NCBI RefSeq assembly: GCF_001971585.1
Contig: NZ_CP019323.1
Span: forward strand, 982,053 to 1,046,052
Length of the DNA stretch: 64,000 nt
Origin: Companilactobacillus allii
GTDB lineage: Bacteria > Bacillota > Bacilli > Lactobacillales > Lactobacillaceae
Direction of reading: 5' to 3'
The notes below the pieces were generated by a model that made no database searches, was not told the origin of the DNA, and saw only the letters and a program-made list of their open reading frames with translations. A program made the position numbers and the translations under genes. Each line of letters begins with the position of its first letter. Position 1 is the first letter of the stretch. Positions 52,884 through 61,661 of this stretch are shown here, piece after piece.

Positions 52884-53655
52884 TTTTTCCAGCATGTTCA
52901 AAGTTGATTTGAAGAATAAATTCCGCAATATGAATTTTGTTTTAATGATAGATGTTATTGCGATTGTCGTTGCAATAATCTGGAATGCCATACAAGGTAA
53001 TTTGAGCAAACAAAGTTACTTGGCTATAGCATTCTCATTTTCCATCATTGTGTACTTTGTATCTTTCGTAATACTAGCTTATATTCAAGAGAAATCATAT
53101 ACGCGTGATAGTTATCGGTTGATTCCAATCAATGATACGAAATTTTATCTAGCTAATTTGGCATCGACTTTGGTAGCGTATCTATACGTTATCGTCGCAC
53201 AATTAGTATTGTATGCTATCGCTTTTGCAATCAACGCTGAGGAATTCAATGACTACTTACAAATGATATCCATGATGAATGGCCGTGCATCGTTTGACGC
53301 ACCTAGTGCGATGTTGGGTAGTTTGGCGTTTGTTGCTTCTGTATTAGGAGCTATCATATTTAACTGGGCAACGATCACTCTGATTCACTTGGTGACACGC
53401 TCCGCAAGTAACTTCTTGCCAAGTACTGGTAGAAGATTCTTGAACATAGTATTGTACATTATCGTAATCTGGTTGGTAATCGAGGTTACTAGTTCATTAA
53501 CCAACAATTTGAGTAGCTCAGTTAGTTCACTCTTCAGTGTCACTTATGCTTCTGGATTCTTATTGAAGCTATTGATTTATCTAGTAATTGCGGCAGTTGA
53601 GTCTGCTATAAGTATCTTCTTGATGAGTAGATGGGTCGAGACGATTACTGAATAG
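52876..53655 (+). CDS. ABC transporter permease
   Basis: A 259-residue protein with six membrane segments (for example FVLMIDVIAIVVAIIWNAI and AFSFSIIVYFVSFVILAYI). ATG 52876 has GGAG about 10 nt upstream within the ATPase gene. It pairs with the preceding ATPase as a YtrA-regulated transporter, likely responding to cell-envelope stress or antimicrobial peptides; this is inference from the regulator class. Confidence 0.82.
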   Translation: MTSFSSMFKVDLKNKFRNMNFVLMIDVIAIVVAIIWNAIQGNLSKQSYLAIAFSFSIIVYFVSFVILAYIQEKSYTRDSYRLIPINDTKFYLANLASTLVAYLYVIVAQLVLYAIAFAINAEEFNDYLQMISMMNGRASFDAPSAMLGSLAFVASVLGAIIFNWATITLIHLVTRSASNFLPSTGRRFLNIVLYIIVIWLVIEVTSSLTNNLSSSVSSLFSVTYASGFLLKLLIYLVIAAVESAISIFLMSRWVETITE

Positions 53656-53721
53656 ATCAAAATGATTATCTTTTCTTCCTATTAAACGTATAATTACAGT
53701 TACATGGAAGGAATGATGCAA

Positions 53722-54195
53722 ATGGCTACTATTTACGATTTTTCAGAGACTGAAATGAACGGTGACAAGATTGACTTCAATGATTATAAAGGTAAGGTAG
53801 TTTTGATCGTCAATACTGCCAGCAAATGTGGACTAGCTCCACAACTTGAGGGAATAGAAGCATTATATAAGAAGTATCATGAGCAAGGACTCGAGGTACT
53901 AGGTTTGCCGTCTAACCAATTCCACCAAGAATTGGGTTCAGACGAAGAGACTAGTGAGTATTGTCAAATGCATTATGGTGTAACTTTCCCAATGACCAAG
54001 CAGGTCAAGGTTAATGGGGATGATGAAGATGCATTGTTCACATACCTTAAAGAGACAGCGGGACACGGACGTATCAAGTGGAACTTTACCAAGTTTCTAA
54101 TTGGCCGTGATGGTCAGATGATTGAACGTTTTGCTCCAACTACTAAGCCTGAGAAGTTTGAGTCTGATATTGTTTCAGCACTTGAAGACAAATAA
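53722..54195 (+). CDS. Glutathione peroxidase-family thiol peroxidase
   Basis: ATG 53722 gives 157 residues (MATIYDFSETEMNG...); upstream in-frame ATGs lie too close to GGAAGGA. The peroxidatic Cys36 is in NTASKCGLAPQ, with Gln in LPSNQFHQE and Trp-Asn in KWNFTKFLIG completing the tetrad. Bacterial Cys-type enzymes of this family usually use thioredoxin and reduce peroxides. A terminator follows. Confidence 0.92.
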   Translation: MATIYDFSETEMNGDKIDFNDYKGKVVLIVNTASKCGLAPQLEGIEALYKKYHEQGLEVLGLPSNQFHQELGSDEETSEYCQMHYGVTFPMTKQVKVNGDDEDALFTYLKETAGHGRIKWNFTKFLIGRDGQMIERFAPTTKPEKFESDIVSALEDK

Positions 54196-54229
54196 AAATG
54201 ACATATCCTGATGGGATGTGTCATTTTTG
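54195..54229 (+). terminator. Terminator after the peroxidase gene
   Basis: AAATGACATATCC pairs with GGGATGTGTCATTT around TGAT. Confidence 0.88.
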
Positions 54230-54275
54230 TTTGTCTGAAGATGATATAATTTGAACATTAAGAGAGGAGTATCAT

Positions 54276-54587
54276 ATGAAAATATTGAATGTCCCCACAA
54301 GTAATATAAATGAGCTGAAAAAATCACCGGAAGCAATTTTTGAAGAGAGTCGTAAGTATAAGACCGGAGTTTATATCCATGATTGCGATATTCCTGTTGG
54401 AGTTGTGATTTCGGTACAAGAATATGAGAAATTGGTTAAAGAAAATGACAGATTGCAAGAAGAAATCCTAGATTTAGAAGCTGCCAATCGTTTGAAACAA
54501 CCATATACATTATTATCAGATGCTAATGTTCGTGGTGATTCGAGTAAAAAACATCCAAAGTTTGATGAAGATGATGGGTGGGAGTGA
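54276..54587 (+). CDS. Phd/YefM-type antitoxin, no toxin adjacent
   Basis: A 103-residue protein. MKILNVPTSNINELKKSPEA and VYIHDCDIPVGVVISVQEYEKL match the Phd/YefM DNA-binding fold, followed by a coiled-coil-like stretch and an acidic tail (KFDEDDGWE). AGAGAGGAG precedes ATG. No RelE/Doc/YoeB-type ORF follows; a convergent MazE-like gene does. Confidence 0.72.
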   Translation: MKILNVPTSNINELKKSPEAIFEESRKYKTGVYIHDCDIPVGVVISVQEYEKLVKENDRLQEEILDLEAANRLKQPYTLLSDANVRGDSSKKHPKFDEDDGWE

Positions 54588-54671
54588 TTGTGGAAAAGGT
54601 ACAAAAGTATCAGAAAATTAAATAATGAAAGTAAATAAATAGTCTTTAAATTTAAGAAATGCCAAATGTAC

Positions 54672-54830
54672 TCACAATTTTTCATTTTTAAGGATATTTT
54701 CTCTTTTAGGTGAGAAAAGTATGACGCCATCTCTATCTTGAACTACATCGTACTCCTTAGCCATAGGTTTGATATTGTCTGGTAAAGTTAGAACATTTGA
54801 ATTATCAACCTTACAAAGTTTTACACTCAT
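54672..54830 (-). CDS. Small MazE/PemI-like antitoxin (52 aa)
   Basis: It begins MSVKLCKVDNSNVLTLPDNI and continues DVVQDRDGVILFSPKRENIL, the AbrB/MazE hairpin followed by the SPKxENI segment also seen at 3353 (SPVKHENIF). GGAGG lies 9 nt before the ATG. It ends earlier than usual, lacking the NYDF toxin-binding tail, so it may be truncated. No MazF toxin is next to it. Confidence 0.65.
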   Translation of the reverse strand: MSVKLCKVDNSNVLTLPDNIKPMAKEYDVVQDRDGVILFSPKRENILKNEKL

Positions 54831-54966
54831 TGAGGAATCCTCCATTATTGCTTTATACGCAAATAATAGACGGGTTCTTTTTTAACTTCAAGCAATGTAA
54901 CTTTTTAAGCAAAATATTACTACCAGAATCACGTCATAATATACAATATGAATCGAGGTGATGGCT

Positions 54967-55224
54967 ATGGATGATGAGACTAAAAAGGTACAAGTTTCGT
55001 TTTGTATAGATAGTGAGGATAATAGAAGAGTTACTGAGGTCTATGAGAAGTTGGGTATAGATTTACCTACTGCATTCAATTTGTTCATCAAAAAAAGTAT
55101 CAGTGATGGTGGATTTCCATTTGATGTAAGAGATTCTTTCTACAGTGAAAGTAATATTAATGAATTAGCTAAACGGCTTGAAAAAGCAAAAAAAGGAGAA
55201 GGCAAAGTGCATCCACTATTGTAG
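54967..55224 (+). CDS. RelB/DinJ-family antitoxin, no toxin adjacent
   Basis: ATG 54967 (AGGTGA 5 nt upstream) gives 85 residues with the RelB/DinJ ribbon-helix-helix pattern: VQVSFCIDSEDNRRVTEVYE and LGIDLPTAFNLFIKKSISDG, then GGFPFDV. A RelE/YafQ toxin would be expected immediately downstream but only a terminator is found. Third unpaired antitoxin within 1 kb. Confidence 0.82.
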   Translation: MDDETKKVQVSFCIDSEDNRRVTEVYEKLGIDLPTAFNLFIKKSISDGGFPFDVRDSFYSESNINELAKRLEKAKKGEGKVHPLL

Positions 55225-55270
55225 TGAATTGAGATACCTTCTTAATTTTTGCCCTATAAATTAAATTACG

Positions 55271-55308
55271 AAAAAAGGCTAGCAAATAAAAAATTTGCTA
55301 GCCTTTTG
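55271..55308. terminator. Bidirectional terminator between relB-like gene and alsD
   Basis: AAAAGGCTAGCAAAT and ATTTGCTAGCCTTTT pair perfectly around AAAAA; it serves both convergent genes. Confidence 0.93.
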
Positions 55309-55316
55309 TATATATC

Positions 55317-56030
55317 TTATCCCTCGGCGTTATGAACATCGTCAAGGATATTATCATTTGAAAAGTCGTGTTCCATGTACTCTTTATTATCAGTAGGTAA
55401 GTGCTGTTCCAAGTTGTCGAATTGTTGGAAACTGACAACTCCACTAACTGATTCAAAGCTTAAGATGTGTCCGCCAAAGTCGTGTTCATCTGACATGAGG
55501 TGACTGTGGAATCCGCCGACTGCAACACCATCGAATATGGCAGGTGAGTAGTAACTTAGCAAAGTTCCTTCAACGGAATCCTTAGTGAAGATACTTTGAT
55601 TCTCGGCTGTCTTGGCTAGGGATTGATAAGGTTGACTAGACTTTTGAACAGCACGAGTCTTGATGTTCTTGAAGGTACCAGTGATCTTGACAGAGTAGAA
55701 TGTATTACTACTTTTGGCTGCGTCAGTGATTTGCTTTTGAAGGTTGTTACGACTAATATCTTCAACTTCGAGCATTTCAGCGTAATCAGCGAAGTGACTG
55801 TTGGCAAATGGCAATGTGAAGTTGCTATCAACTAGGTTGACGTTACCGTGACTATCGACTTGGTAAGGTGTGCCATCCAAGATGATCAACTCACCGTCAA
55901 GTCCTTCACCAGTACCGATCCCAGTGTCACCATGACTTAACAAGTCTTTCATCGTAATAGTTCCATCGAGTAATCCGGGAACTAGTAGTGCAAGTGTTCC
56001 GTGTTGATAAAGTGTGTTTGTGTTTGACAT
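55317..56030 (-). CDS. alsD: Acetolactate decarboxylase
   Basis: Converts alpha-acetolactate to acetoin. It is 237 residues with metal-binding histidines in VGGFHSHLMSDEHDFGGHIL and the N-terminal YQHGTLALLVPGLLDGT motif. The ribosome-binding site is GGAAAGG. It follows alsS by 23 bp on the same strand, forming an alsSD operon that diverts pyruvate to neutral acetoin and so counters acidification. Confidence 0.95.
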   Translation of the reverse strand: MSNTNTLYQHGTLALLVPGLLDGTITMKDLLSHGDTGIGTGEGLDGELIILDGTPYQVDSHGNVNLVDSNFTLPFANSHFADYAEMLEVEDISRNNLQKQITDAAKSSNTFYSVKITGTFKNIKTRAVQKSSQPYQSLAKTAENQSIFTKDSVEGTLLSYYSPAIFDGVAVGGFHSHLMSDEHDFGGHILSFESVSGVVSFQQFDNLEQHLPTDNKEYMEHDFSNDNILDDVHNAEG

Positions 56031-56053
56031 AAATTGAGACTATCCTTTCCAGA

Positions 56054-57724
56054 CTAATATTCTTCAAGAAGTGCTGATGCGAACTTATAGTTGTCAGAAT
56101 AATCAACGGGGATATCGATAACTACAGGACCTGGTGTAGCGAATGCTTTCTTTAAGGCGTCTTTTAGTTCGGCAGTAGTAGTGGCATGCATACCGACTGC
56201 TCCGAAACTTTCGGCATACTTGGCAAAGTCGACTGTACCAATATCGACACCAGCGTTACGACCATACTTGGCTTCTTCTTGGAACTTAACCATATCGTAG
56301 TAACCATCATTCCATACCAATTGGACGATGTTCAAGTTCAAACGGACTGCGGTCTCTAATTCTTGACCACTGAATAAGAATCCACCATCACCAGATACTG
56401 ATACGATAGGCTTTTCAGGACGTTCTAGTGCTGCGGCAATTGCCCAAGGAAGTGCAACTCCAAGTGTTTGCATACCATTACTGAACAATAGATGTCTTGG
56501 CATGTAACTTCTGAAGTGTCTGGCCATCCAGATATAAAGGCTACCCACATCAACGGTAACAGTAGTGTCATCGTCAACTTGATCTTGAAGTGCCTTGATA
56601 ATGGCTAGTGGGTGAACGCCCTTTGATGGATCTTCGACGGGAACGTCATCTTGTGACAAGAAGCTGACTTGCATTTGGTGCAAGTGCTCTTTCAAGTCGT
56701 CACTCAGTGAAATATCAGTGGGTAAGTTATGAGCGATATCTCGCATTGTCTTGGCGATGTCAGCTTGAACGACCAAGTCAGGTTGATATTCATTGGAGAT
56801 TTCAGGGGCGATACTATCTAGGTTGATAACTTCACCTTGACGGTCAACGTTCCAAATTCTAGCTTCATATTCAACGGGATCGTAACCTACAGCAATAACG
56901 AGGTCACTTTCTTTCAAAATAGCGTCACCGATTTGGTTTCTGAAGAGACCGACACGTCCGTAATAATTCTTCTCGAGATCTCTTGAGATAACTCCAGCAC
57001 CCTGGAAAGTTTCAACAACAGGAATTGAGAATTTGTGTAGCAAGTGATGGATTGCTTCAGTTACTTCCTCACTTGATGAGCGCATACCAGCAAGAATAAC
57101 TGGCAACTTTGCCTTTTGGATCTTGTCGATGATTTTGTCGACGATTTCACTGCTGGCACTACCTTGTTGGATTGGGGCTAATGCCTTGATCTCAGGAGTA
57201 GTAACTTCAGCGTCTAAAACATCCTTGGGAAGTGAAATAAATGTGGCACCAGACTTTGGAGCCATGGCAATTTGGTAGGCATTGGCGAAGTTCTCAGATA
57301 GGTTATTGGGATCTTGGACCTCAACACTATCTTTTGTAGCGTAGCTGAGTAATTCCTTACTAGGGATACTTTGATGAGTTAATCTGGCAACGTCATTACG
57401 AGGAACCTGTCCGCCAAGTGCGACAACGGGGTCACCTTCTGAAGTTGCAGTAATTAGACCAGTGGCTAAGTTAGATACACCAGGACCAGAGGTTGTTGCG
57501 ACTACTCCGGGTTTACCAGTTAAACGACCGATACCAGAGGCGATGAAGGCAGCGTTTTGTTCGTGATGAGTGATAATCAATTTTGGAGCTTTAGGATCGT
57601 CACTGTATTCCATTAGATCGAATAACTTGTCTACCTTGGCTCCGGGAAGTCCGAATACATACTTGACTCCTTGATTGATCATAGAATTAAATAATGCTTC
57701 AGACCCGTTTTTCTTCGTTGACAT
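56054..57724 (-). CDS. alsS: Catabolic acetolactate synthase
   Basis: A TPP enzyme condensing two pyruvates to acetolactate. ATG 57724 (AAGGAGG upstream) gives 556 residues; a longer frame to 57802 overlaps the promoter. The N-terminal TPP Glu is in ITHHEQNAAFIASG, and the C-terminal TPP motif is VSGDGGFLFSGQELETA. The stand-alone form with alsD and a MarR regulator, without an ilvN regulatory subunit, marks the catabolic AlsS rather than IlvB. Confidence 0.94.
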   Translation of the reverse strand: MSTKKNGSEALFNSMINQGVKYVFGLPGAKVDKLFDLMEYSDDPKAPKLIITHHEQNAAFIASGIGRLTGKPGVVATTSGPGVSNLATGLITATSEGDPVVALGGQVPRNDVARLTHQSIPSKELLSYATKDSVEVQDPNNLSENFANAYQIAMAPKSGATFISLPKDVLDAEVTTPEIKALAPIQQGSASSEIVDKIIDKIQKAKLPVILAGMRSSSEEVTEAIHHLLHKFSIPVVETFQGAGVISRDLEKNYYGRVGLFRNQIGDAILKESDLVIAVGYDPVEYEARIWNVDRQGEVINLDSIAPEISNEYQPDLVVQADIAKTMRDIAHNLPTDISLSDDLKEHLHQMQVSFLSQDDVPVEDPSKGVHPLAIIKALQDQVDDDTTVTVDVGSLYIWMARHFRSYMPRHLLFSNGMQTLGVALPWAIAAALERPEKPIVSVSGDGGFLFSGQELETAVRLNLNIVQLVWNDGYYDMVKFQEEAKYGRNAGVDIGTVDFAKYAESFGAVGMHATTTAELKDALKKAFATPGPVVIDIPVDYSDNYKFASALLEEY

Positions 57725-57770
57725 TAAGATGTCCTCCTTGAGATTGCTGTATTGAGATGTTATTGTTATT

Positions 57771-57799
57771 AACATAAATCGTTTGTGTTGATTTGTCAA
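57771..57799 (-). promoter_or_regulatory. alsSD promoter
   Basis: On the minus strand, TTGACA (57799-57794) and TATGTT (57776-57771) are 17 bp apart. The -35 lies inside the inverted repeat. Confidence 0.75.
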
Positions 57800-57802
57800 C
57801 AC
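57785..57802. promoter_or_regulatory. Operator-like inverted repeat between alsS and its MarR regulator
   Basis: GTGTTGA and TCAACAC are perfect 7-bp arms with a TTTG centre, overlapping the alsS -35 and lying 20 bp before the regulator start: a good position for MarR-type control of both genes. Confidence 0.7.
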
Positions 57803-57821
57803 GTAACACTTGGAGAAAATT

Positions 57822-58250
57822 ATGAAAAATATCGGTTATCTTGCACAGGATATTTCGATCCTGCATAGACAGTATTATAAAGACACAAAAGAACAATTCG
57901 ACGCTTTGAATCTGAATCCCACAGCTGCATGTATCTTGTTGTCGATTGGAGATTATCCAGAAATAAGTCAGAATCAAGTTGCTAGATTATTAGTAGTAGA
58001 TAAAGGTTTGGCTACACGTGAAATCAATAAGATGCAAAAAATGGACTACTTGAGAAAAGTCGATGGCGCTGGTAAAGCTAAGAACCTGTTACTGACAGAT
58101 ATCGGTAGGGATGTGGTCGAAAAAATCCAGCACATCAGGATCAATTGGTGGGAAGAGCGCTTCTCAGATACCGGGATCAGTGCGAATAGCCCCTTGATCG
58201 ATTCAATTGAAAAAGTCGTTGATGGGTTTACTGACTCTTTGGATGATTAG
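57822..58250 (+). CDS. MarR-family regulator divergent from alsSD
   Basis: ATG 57822 (TTGGAG 7 nt upstream) gives 142 residues with a winged helix: AACILLSIGDYPEISQNQVA, LLVVDKGLATREINKMQKM, YLRKVDGAGKAKNLLLTDIG. Dimerising helices flank it. The divergent arrangement with a shared inverted repeat indicates control of alsSD. In B. subtilis the regulator AlsR is a LysR protein, so this is a different arrangement. The inducer is unknown. Confidence 0.85.
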   Translation: MKNIGYLAQDISILHRQYYKDTKEQFDALNLNPTAACILLSIGDYPEISQNQVARLLVVDKGLATREINKMQKMDYLRKVDGAGKAKNLLLTDIGRDVVEKIQHIRINWWEERFSDTGISANSPLIDSIEKVVDGFTDSLDD

Positions 58251-58399
58251 AATTTTGAGCATGGTAGTATACAGAAGCTTGATCTATTCTTAACATATTA
58301 TGTAAAATTTTGGTAAAGTCTGTAAAAAATGCGTAAAGTACGAACATATGTTCACGAGGTGATGTATTCTTTATTTATACCACTTTAAAAGGAGAGCAT

Positions 58400-59881
58400 A
58401 TGTATTTAACTAGGAAAGAACTACCACAAAATTTACTTAATGAACTTATAAAGGGTAAAGAAACTAGCATGATTGAATTTAAAAATGCACAAGGAAAAGA
58501 TGGCAAAGGTAGTATACCAAAAAGTGTATATGAAACTGTATGTGCATTTTCTAATCATTACGGTGGGAATATTTACTTAGGTGTCGATGACGATGGAACA
58601 GTTATCGGTATTGATATGATTAGAATTGAAAAAATGAAAAAGGATTTTATTACCGTAATTCAATCTAGATTAAAATTCATACCACCATTGTTTTTGGAGG
58701 TTGAAGACTATAAAGTTGGAGACAAAGTGATACTTCATATTTATGTTCCTAATAGTTCCGAGATACATAGGTTAAATGAGCGCTATATTTTCGATCGTAA
58801 CGGAGATGCAGATATTGATATTACAAATAATACCAATTCCGTTAACCGAATCTATATGAGAAAACAGACTGAGTATTCTGAGAATAAGGTTTTTACAGAA
58901 GTTAAGATTAGTGATTTTCGTAAAGACTTAATAAATAGAATGCGAAATAGTTCTCTTAATTATAAAAACGGGAATCCGTTATTTGAGAATTTAAATGATT
59001 TTGATATTCTTAAAAGTCTATCAATGTATAAAAGAGATAAACTTTCTGGTGAAATGGGTTTTACTTTAGCTGCGGTGCTAGTATTCGGCGATGATAAGAT
59101 AATTAAACAATGTGTACCTTACTTTGCGGTTGATGTACTAGTTAGATTTAAGAATGTTGAGAGATGGGACGATCGTTTGAGATTACAAACCAACTTGCTA
59201 GATTGTTTCAGCCAAGTATTGGAATTTTTAACTCGTTATGTAGGTTCACCATTCTATTTGGAAAGAGCTGAGAGAGTTGATGTCACCTATATGTTGTTGC
59301 GCGAAGTCATTGTCAATATGTTAGTTCATAGGGAATATGCCAGTCCTTATGTATCAAGGATTGAGTTAAGGTCAAACAAGTTAATTCTGAATAATGCTAA
59401 TAAACCAATTAATCCTGGATTAATTAAGAAAAATGATATTGCACCATTTGCCAAAAATCCAAATATAGCAACGGTCTTTCATACTCTGGATTTGATTGAT
59501 GAAATTGGTTCAGGTATGCGCAAAATTTTTAAATACGGACCAATATTATTTGGTGGAGAACCAGTCATTAATAATGATGAGTCATTTCAAGTAATATTAC
59601 CCATCAATGGTCGAGGATTATCGGTTATTGGCACGATGGTTATTCCTGAAGAGAAGCCATTGTTCACTGATGATCAGATAAACGTGTTGAATCATTTGAA
59701 TTTTCCTATGAGTTCTAACCAGATGAAAGAATATACAAAATATAATAGTCAACAAAGTTTTAGCAAGTTGGTTCTAAGGCCTCTTCTTAAAGGTGGGTGG
59801 ATTTCACCAACGATTAAAGATAAGTTAAGTAGTCCAAAACAAACATATTATAGAAATGATGATATGTTTGGTAAGTTGTAG
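58400..59881 (+). CDS. Second Schlafen/AlbA_2-domain ATP-binding protein
   Basis: The 493-residue protein has an N-terminal AlbA_2 domain (ETSMIEFKNAQGKDGKGSIP, TVCAFSNHYGGNIYLGVDDD), a HATPase-like middle (LLREVIVNMLVHREYASPYV, DLIDEIGSGMRKIFKYGPI) and a C-terminal winged-helix region. It has the same overall class as the protein at 48517 but a different subfamily, with little direct identity. AAGGAG precedes ATG. The role is unknown; possible regulator or defence component. Confidence 0.78.
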   Translation: MYLTRKELPQNLLNELIKGKETSMIEFKNAQGKDGKGSIPKSVYETVCAFSNHYGGNIYLGVDDDGTVIGIDMIRIEKMKKDFITVIQSRLKFIPPLFLEVEDYKVGDKVILHIYVPNSSEIHRLNERYIFDRNGDADIDITNNTNSVNRIYMRKQTEYSENKVFTEVKISDFRKDLINRMRNSSLNYKNGNPLFENLNDFDILKSLSMYKRDKLSGEMGFTLAAVLVFGDDKIIKQCVPYFAVDVLVRFKNVERWDDRLRLQTNLLDCFSQVLEFLTRYVGSPFYLERAERVDVTYMLLREVIVNMLVHREYASPYVSRIELRSNKLILNNANKPINPGLIKKNDIAPFAKNPNIATVFHTLDLIDEIGSGMRKIFKYGPILFGGEPVINNDESFQVILPINGRGLSVIGTMVIPEEKPLFTDDQINVLNHLNFPMSSNQMKEYTKYNSQQSFSKLVLRPLLKGGWISPTIKDKLSSPKQTYYRNDDMFGKL

Positions 59882-59951
59882 GCTTGAAATTATGTATATC
59901 AAGGGATTTATATGAATTAATTTAAATTGTTAATTCTAATTTTTTTAGTGG

Positions 59952-60053
59952 TTGTAGGCTTAGTTGTAAGCTTGTAGAGTTGATACGGCAACTTTTATTG
60001 GGTGATAATTATGATTTTGATGATATCGGCGATTGTAGGCTTAGTTGCAAGCT
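59952..60053. repeat. 21-bp direct repeat
   Basis: TTGTAGGCTTAGTTGTAAGCT at 59952-59972 recurs at 60033-60053 with one change. Each copy contains an AGGCTTA / TAAGCT-type partial dyad. The meaning is unclear. Confidence 0.6.
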
Positions 60054-60067
60054 ATCCAAACATAAAA

Positions 60068-60120
60068 CAAAAAAGCGAGAGGCAAAACACATCAAAAAAT
60101 GTGTTCTACCTCTCGTTTTT
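60068..60120 (-). terminator. Terminator downstream of the deformylase-like gene
   Basis: AAAAAGCGAGAGG pairs with CCTCTCGTTTTT, with an inner AACACAT / ATGTGTT stem. A and T runs on both sides allow action on the minus strand. Confidence 0.88.
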
Positions 60121-60530
60121 CATATCAATACACCATCGAAATGGTCCATCTCGTGTTGAATAATCTCAGCAACAAAATCAGAGAACTCCTGTGTATGTAC
60201 CTGGAAATTTTTATCTAAAAATCTAACTTCAATATTTTGGAACCTTTCAGTTGAACGTTCACCAATAAGAGACAGGCAACCTTCGTTAGTAGTATATTGG
60301 CCGGACTTCTTAGTGATGACCGGATTGATCATCGGCATCGACATCATACCGATACGAAATACCAATATACGTTTGTTCACGCCAATCATGTTAGCAGCCA
60401 TACCAACACAATTGTCCTTGTGTGCTTCTAGTGTATCTAACAAGTCTTGGATGACCTGTGTGTCAGATTTTGTAGCCGGGGTTAATTTTTGTGATAGTAA
60501 AGTTGTGTCGTGATTGATATTTTGTATCAT
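60120..60530 (-). CDS. Peptide deformylase-like protein with altered motif I
   Basis: ATG 60530 (AGGAG upstream) gives 136 residues. Metal ligands are present: Cys85 in EGCLSL, and His126 and His130 with Glu127 in QHEMDH. Motif I reads CVGMAANMIG instead of GxGxAAxQ, so the conserved Gln of active deformylases is Met48. This matches the divergent second deformylase seen in many lactic acid bacteria. Removal of formyl groups from new proteins may not be its job. Confidence 0.82.
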   Translation of the reverse strand: MIQNINHDTTLLSQKLTPATKSDTQVIQDLLDTLEAHKDNCVGMAANMIGVNKRILVFRIGMMSMPMINPVITKKSGQYTTNEGCLSLIGERSTERFQNIEVRFLDKNFQVHTQEFSDFVAEIIQHEMDHFDGVLI

Positions 60531-60654
60531 TAGTTTCTCCTGTGAAAATATAATAGCAAACCAATTATAAAGGAAATAGTAAGTTAGTGGAAGAACCATA
60601 ACCACAAAACTAAGAATGATACAATACGAATATACACAAACTGAGGGGGAAATC

Positions 60655-61470
60655 ATGAACCTATTATTCGCAATCGACGATAACGTAGTCGATCAATTAT
60701 TGACCACTGTCTACTCAATCAAGATGAACACACCAAACACACCACTGGCTGTATATGTAATCCAAGATACAAGACTATTACAAACTGACAAGATCACCAA
60801 TTTTTGTCAAAAGTTAAATATTGAATATCACCCAGTCATGATCGACAAGAGTCTATTCAAGGATGCACCGGTGACGGATCGTTATCCAACGACTATCTAC
60901 TACCGATTATTGGCGCACAAGTATCTACCTACCAACATCGACAGGATACTCTATCTGGATATTGATATATTAGTCATCAACGACTTACTTCCATTATATA
61001 ACCTCGATATGGGTGATAACCTTTACGCAGCTGCCAATCACGCCGTGACCACCACTGACTTGACTGACTCTTTCAACAAGATACGTCTGGGGAATTCTGA
61101 GGCTGAGAGCTATTACAACTCAGGAGTCATGTTGATGAACCTGCCACTGATCAGAGAACAAGTGAAAGCTGACGACATTTTCACTTATATTAATGAAAAT
61201 AAAAATACTTTGTTATTACCGGACCAAGATGTCCTAAATGGTCTATATGGTCATCAATTCAAACGAATACCAGATGAAATCTACAATTACGATGCCAGGA
61301 TGAGTGTCGTGTACCAAACTTGGTCTGGTGGTAAGTGGAATCTAGACTGGGTTATTAAACATAGTGTCATATTGCATTTCTGTGGACGAGATAAACCGTG
61401 GAAGTCAGAGTACCGTGGTAGATATTCCGGGCTGTATAAACACTACTCACATTTGGCTCAATTGGTATAG
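60655..61470 (+). CDS. Glycosyltransferase family 8 protein
   Basis: ATG 60655 (GAGGGGGAAA upstream) gives 271 residues. The GT8 fold starts LLFAIDDNVVDQLLTTVYSI, the metal-binding DXD motif is YLDIDILVIND (Asp102/Asp104), and LLPDQDVLNGLY and HFCGRDKPW are standard for GT8. It is a retaining galactosyl- or glucosyltransferase acting on lipopolysaccharide-like or wall acceptors. It is divergent from the deformylase-like gene and close to the exopolysaccharide locus. Confidence 0.88.
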   Translation: MNLLFAIDDNVVDQLLTTVYSIKMNTPNTPLAVYVIQDTRLLQTDKITNFCQKLNIEYHPVMIDKSLFKDAPVTDRYPTTIYYRLLAHKYLPTNIDRILYLDIDILVINDLLPLYNLDMGDNLYAAANHAVTTTDLTDSFNKIRLGNSEAESYYNSGVMLMNLPLIREQVKADDIFTYINENKNTLLLPDQDVLNGLYGHQFKRIPDEIYNYDARMSVVYQTWSGGKWNLDWVIKHSVILHFCGRDKPWKSEYRGRYSGLYKHYSHLAQLV

Positions 61471-61554
61471 TTAATCCTTTGAAAATGCGCTACGAGTGAT
61501 TTTCAAAAGATGGTTTACATGACAATACGATGGGTATATATTTATTACTGCGGA

Positions 61555-61596
61555 TAAAATTGTGGCACCAGCTAATGATTTTAGCCATAATTTTTT
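61555..61596 (+). terminator. Possible terminator between GT8 gene and the methylase-like gene
   Basis: AAAATTGTGGC and GCCATAATTTT pair with one mismatch around a 17-nt loop, with a T run. Confidence 0.5.
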
Positions 61597-61661
61597 GTTT
61601 CAGTGTAGTTAGTATTCCTTATACTAACCTAAAATAAATTTTATACAGGGGATATTTACGT

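Noticed and set aside
61478-61507. Perfect 9-bp hairpin after the GT8 gene as a terminator
   Set aside because: No T run follows; a weaker but T-tailed hairpin at 61555 is the better terminator candidate.
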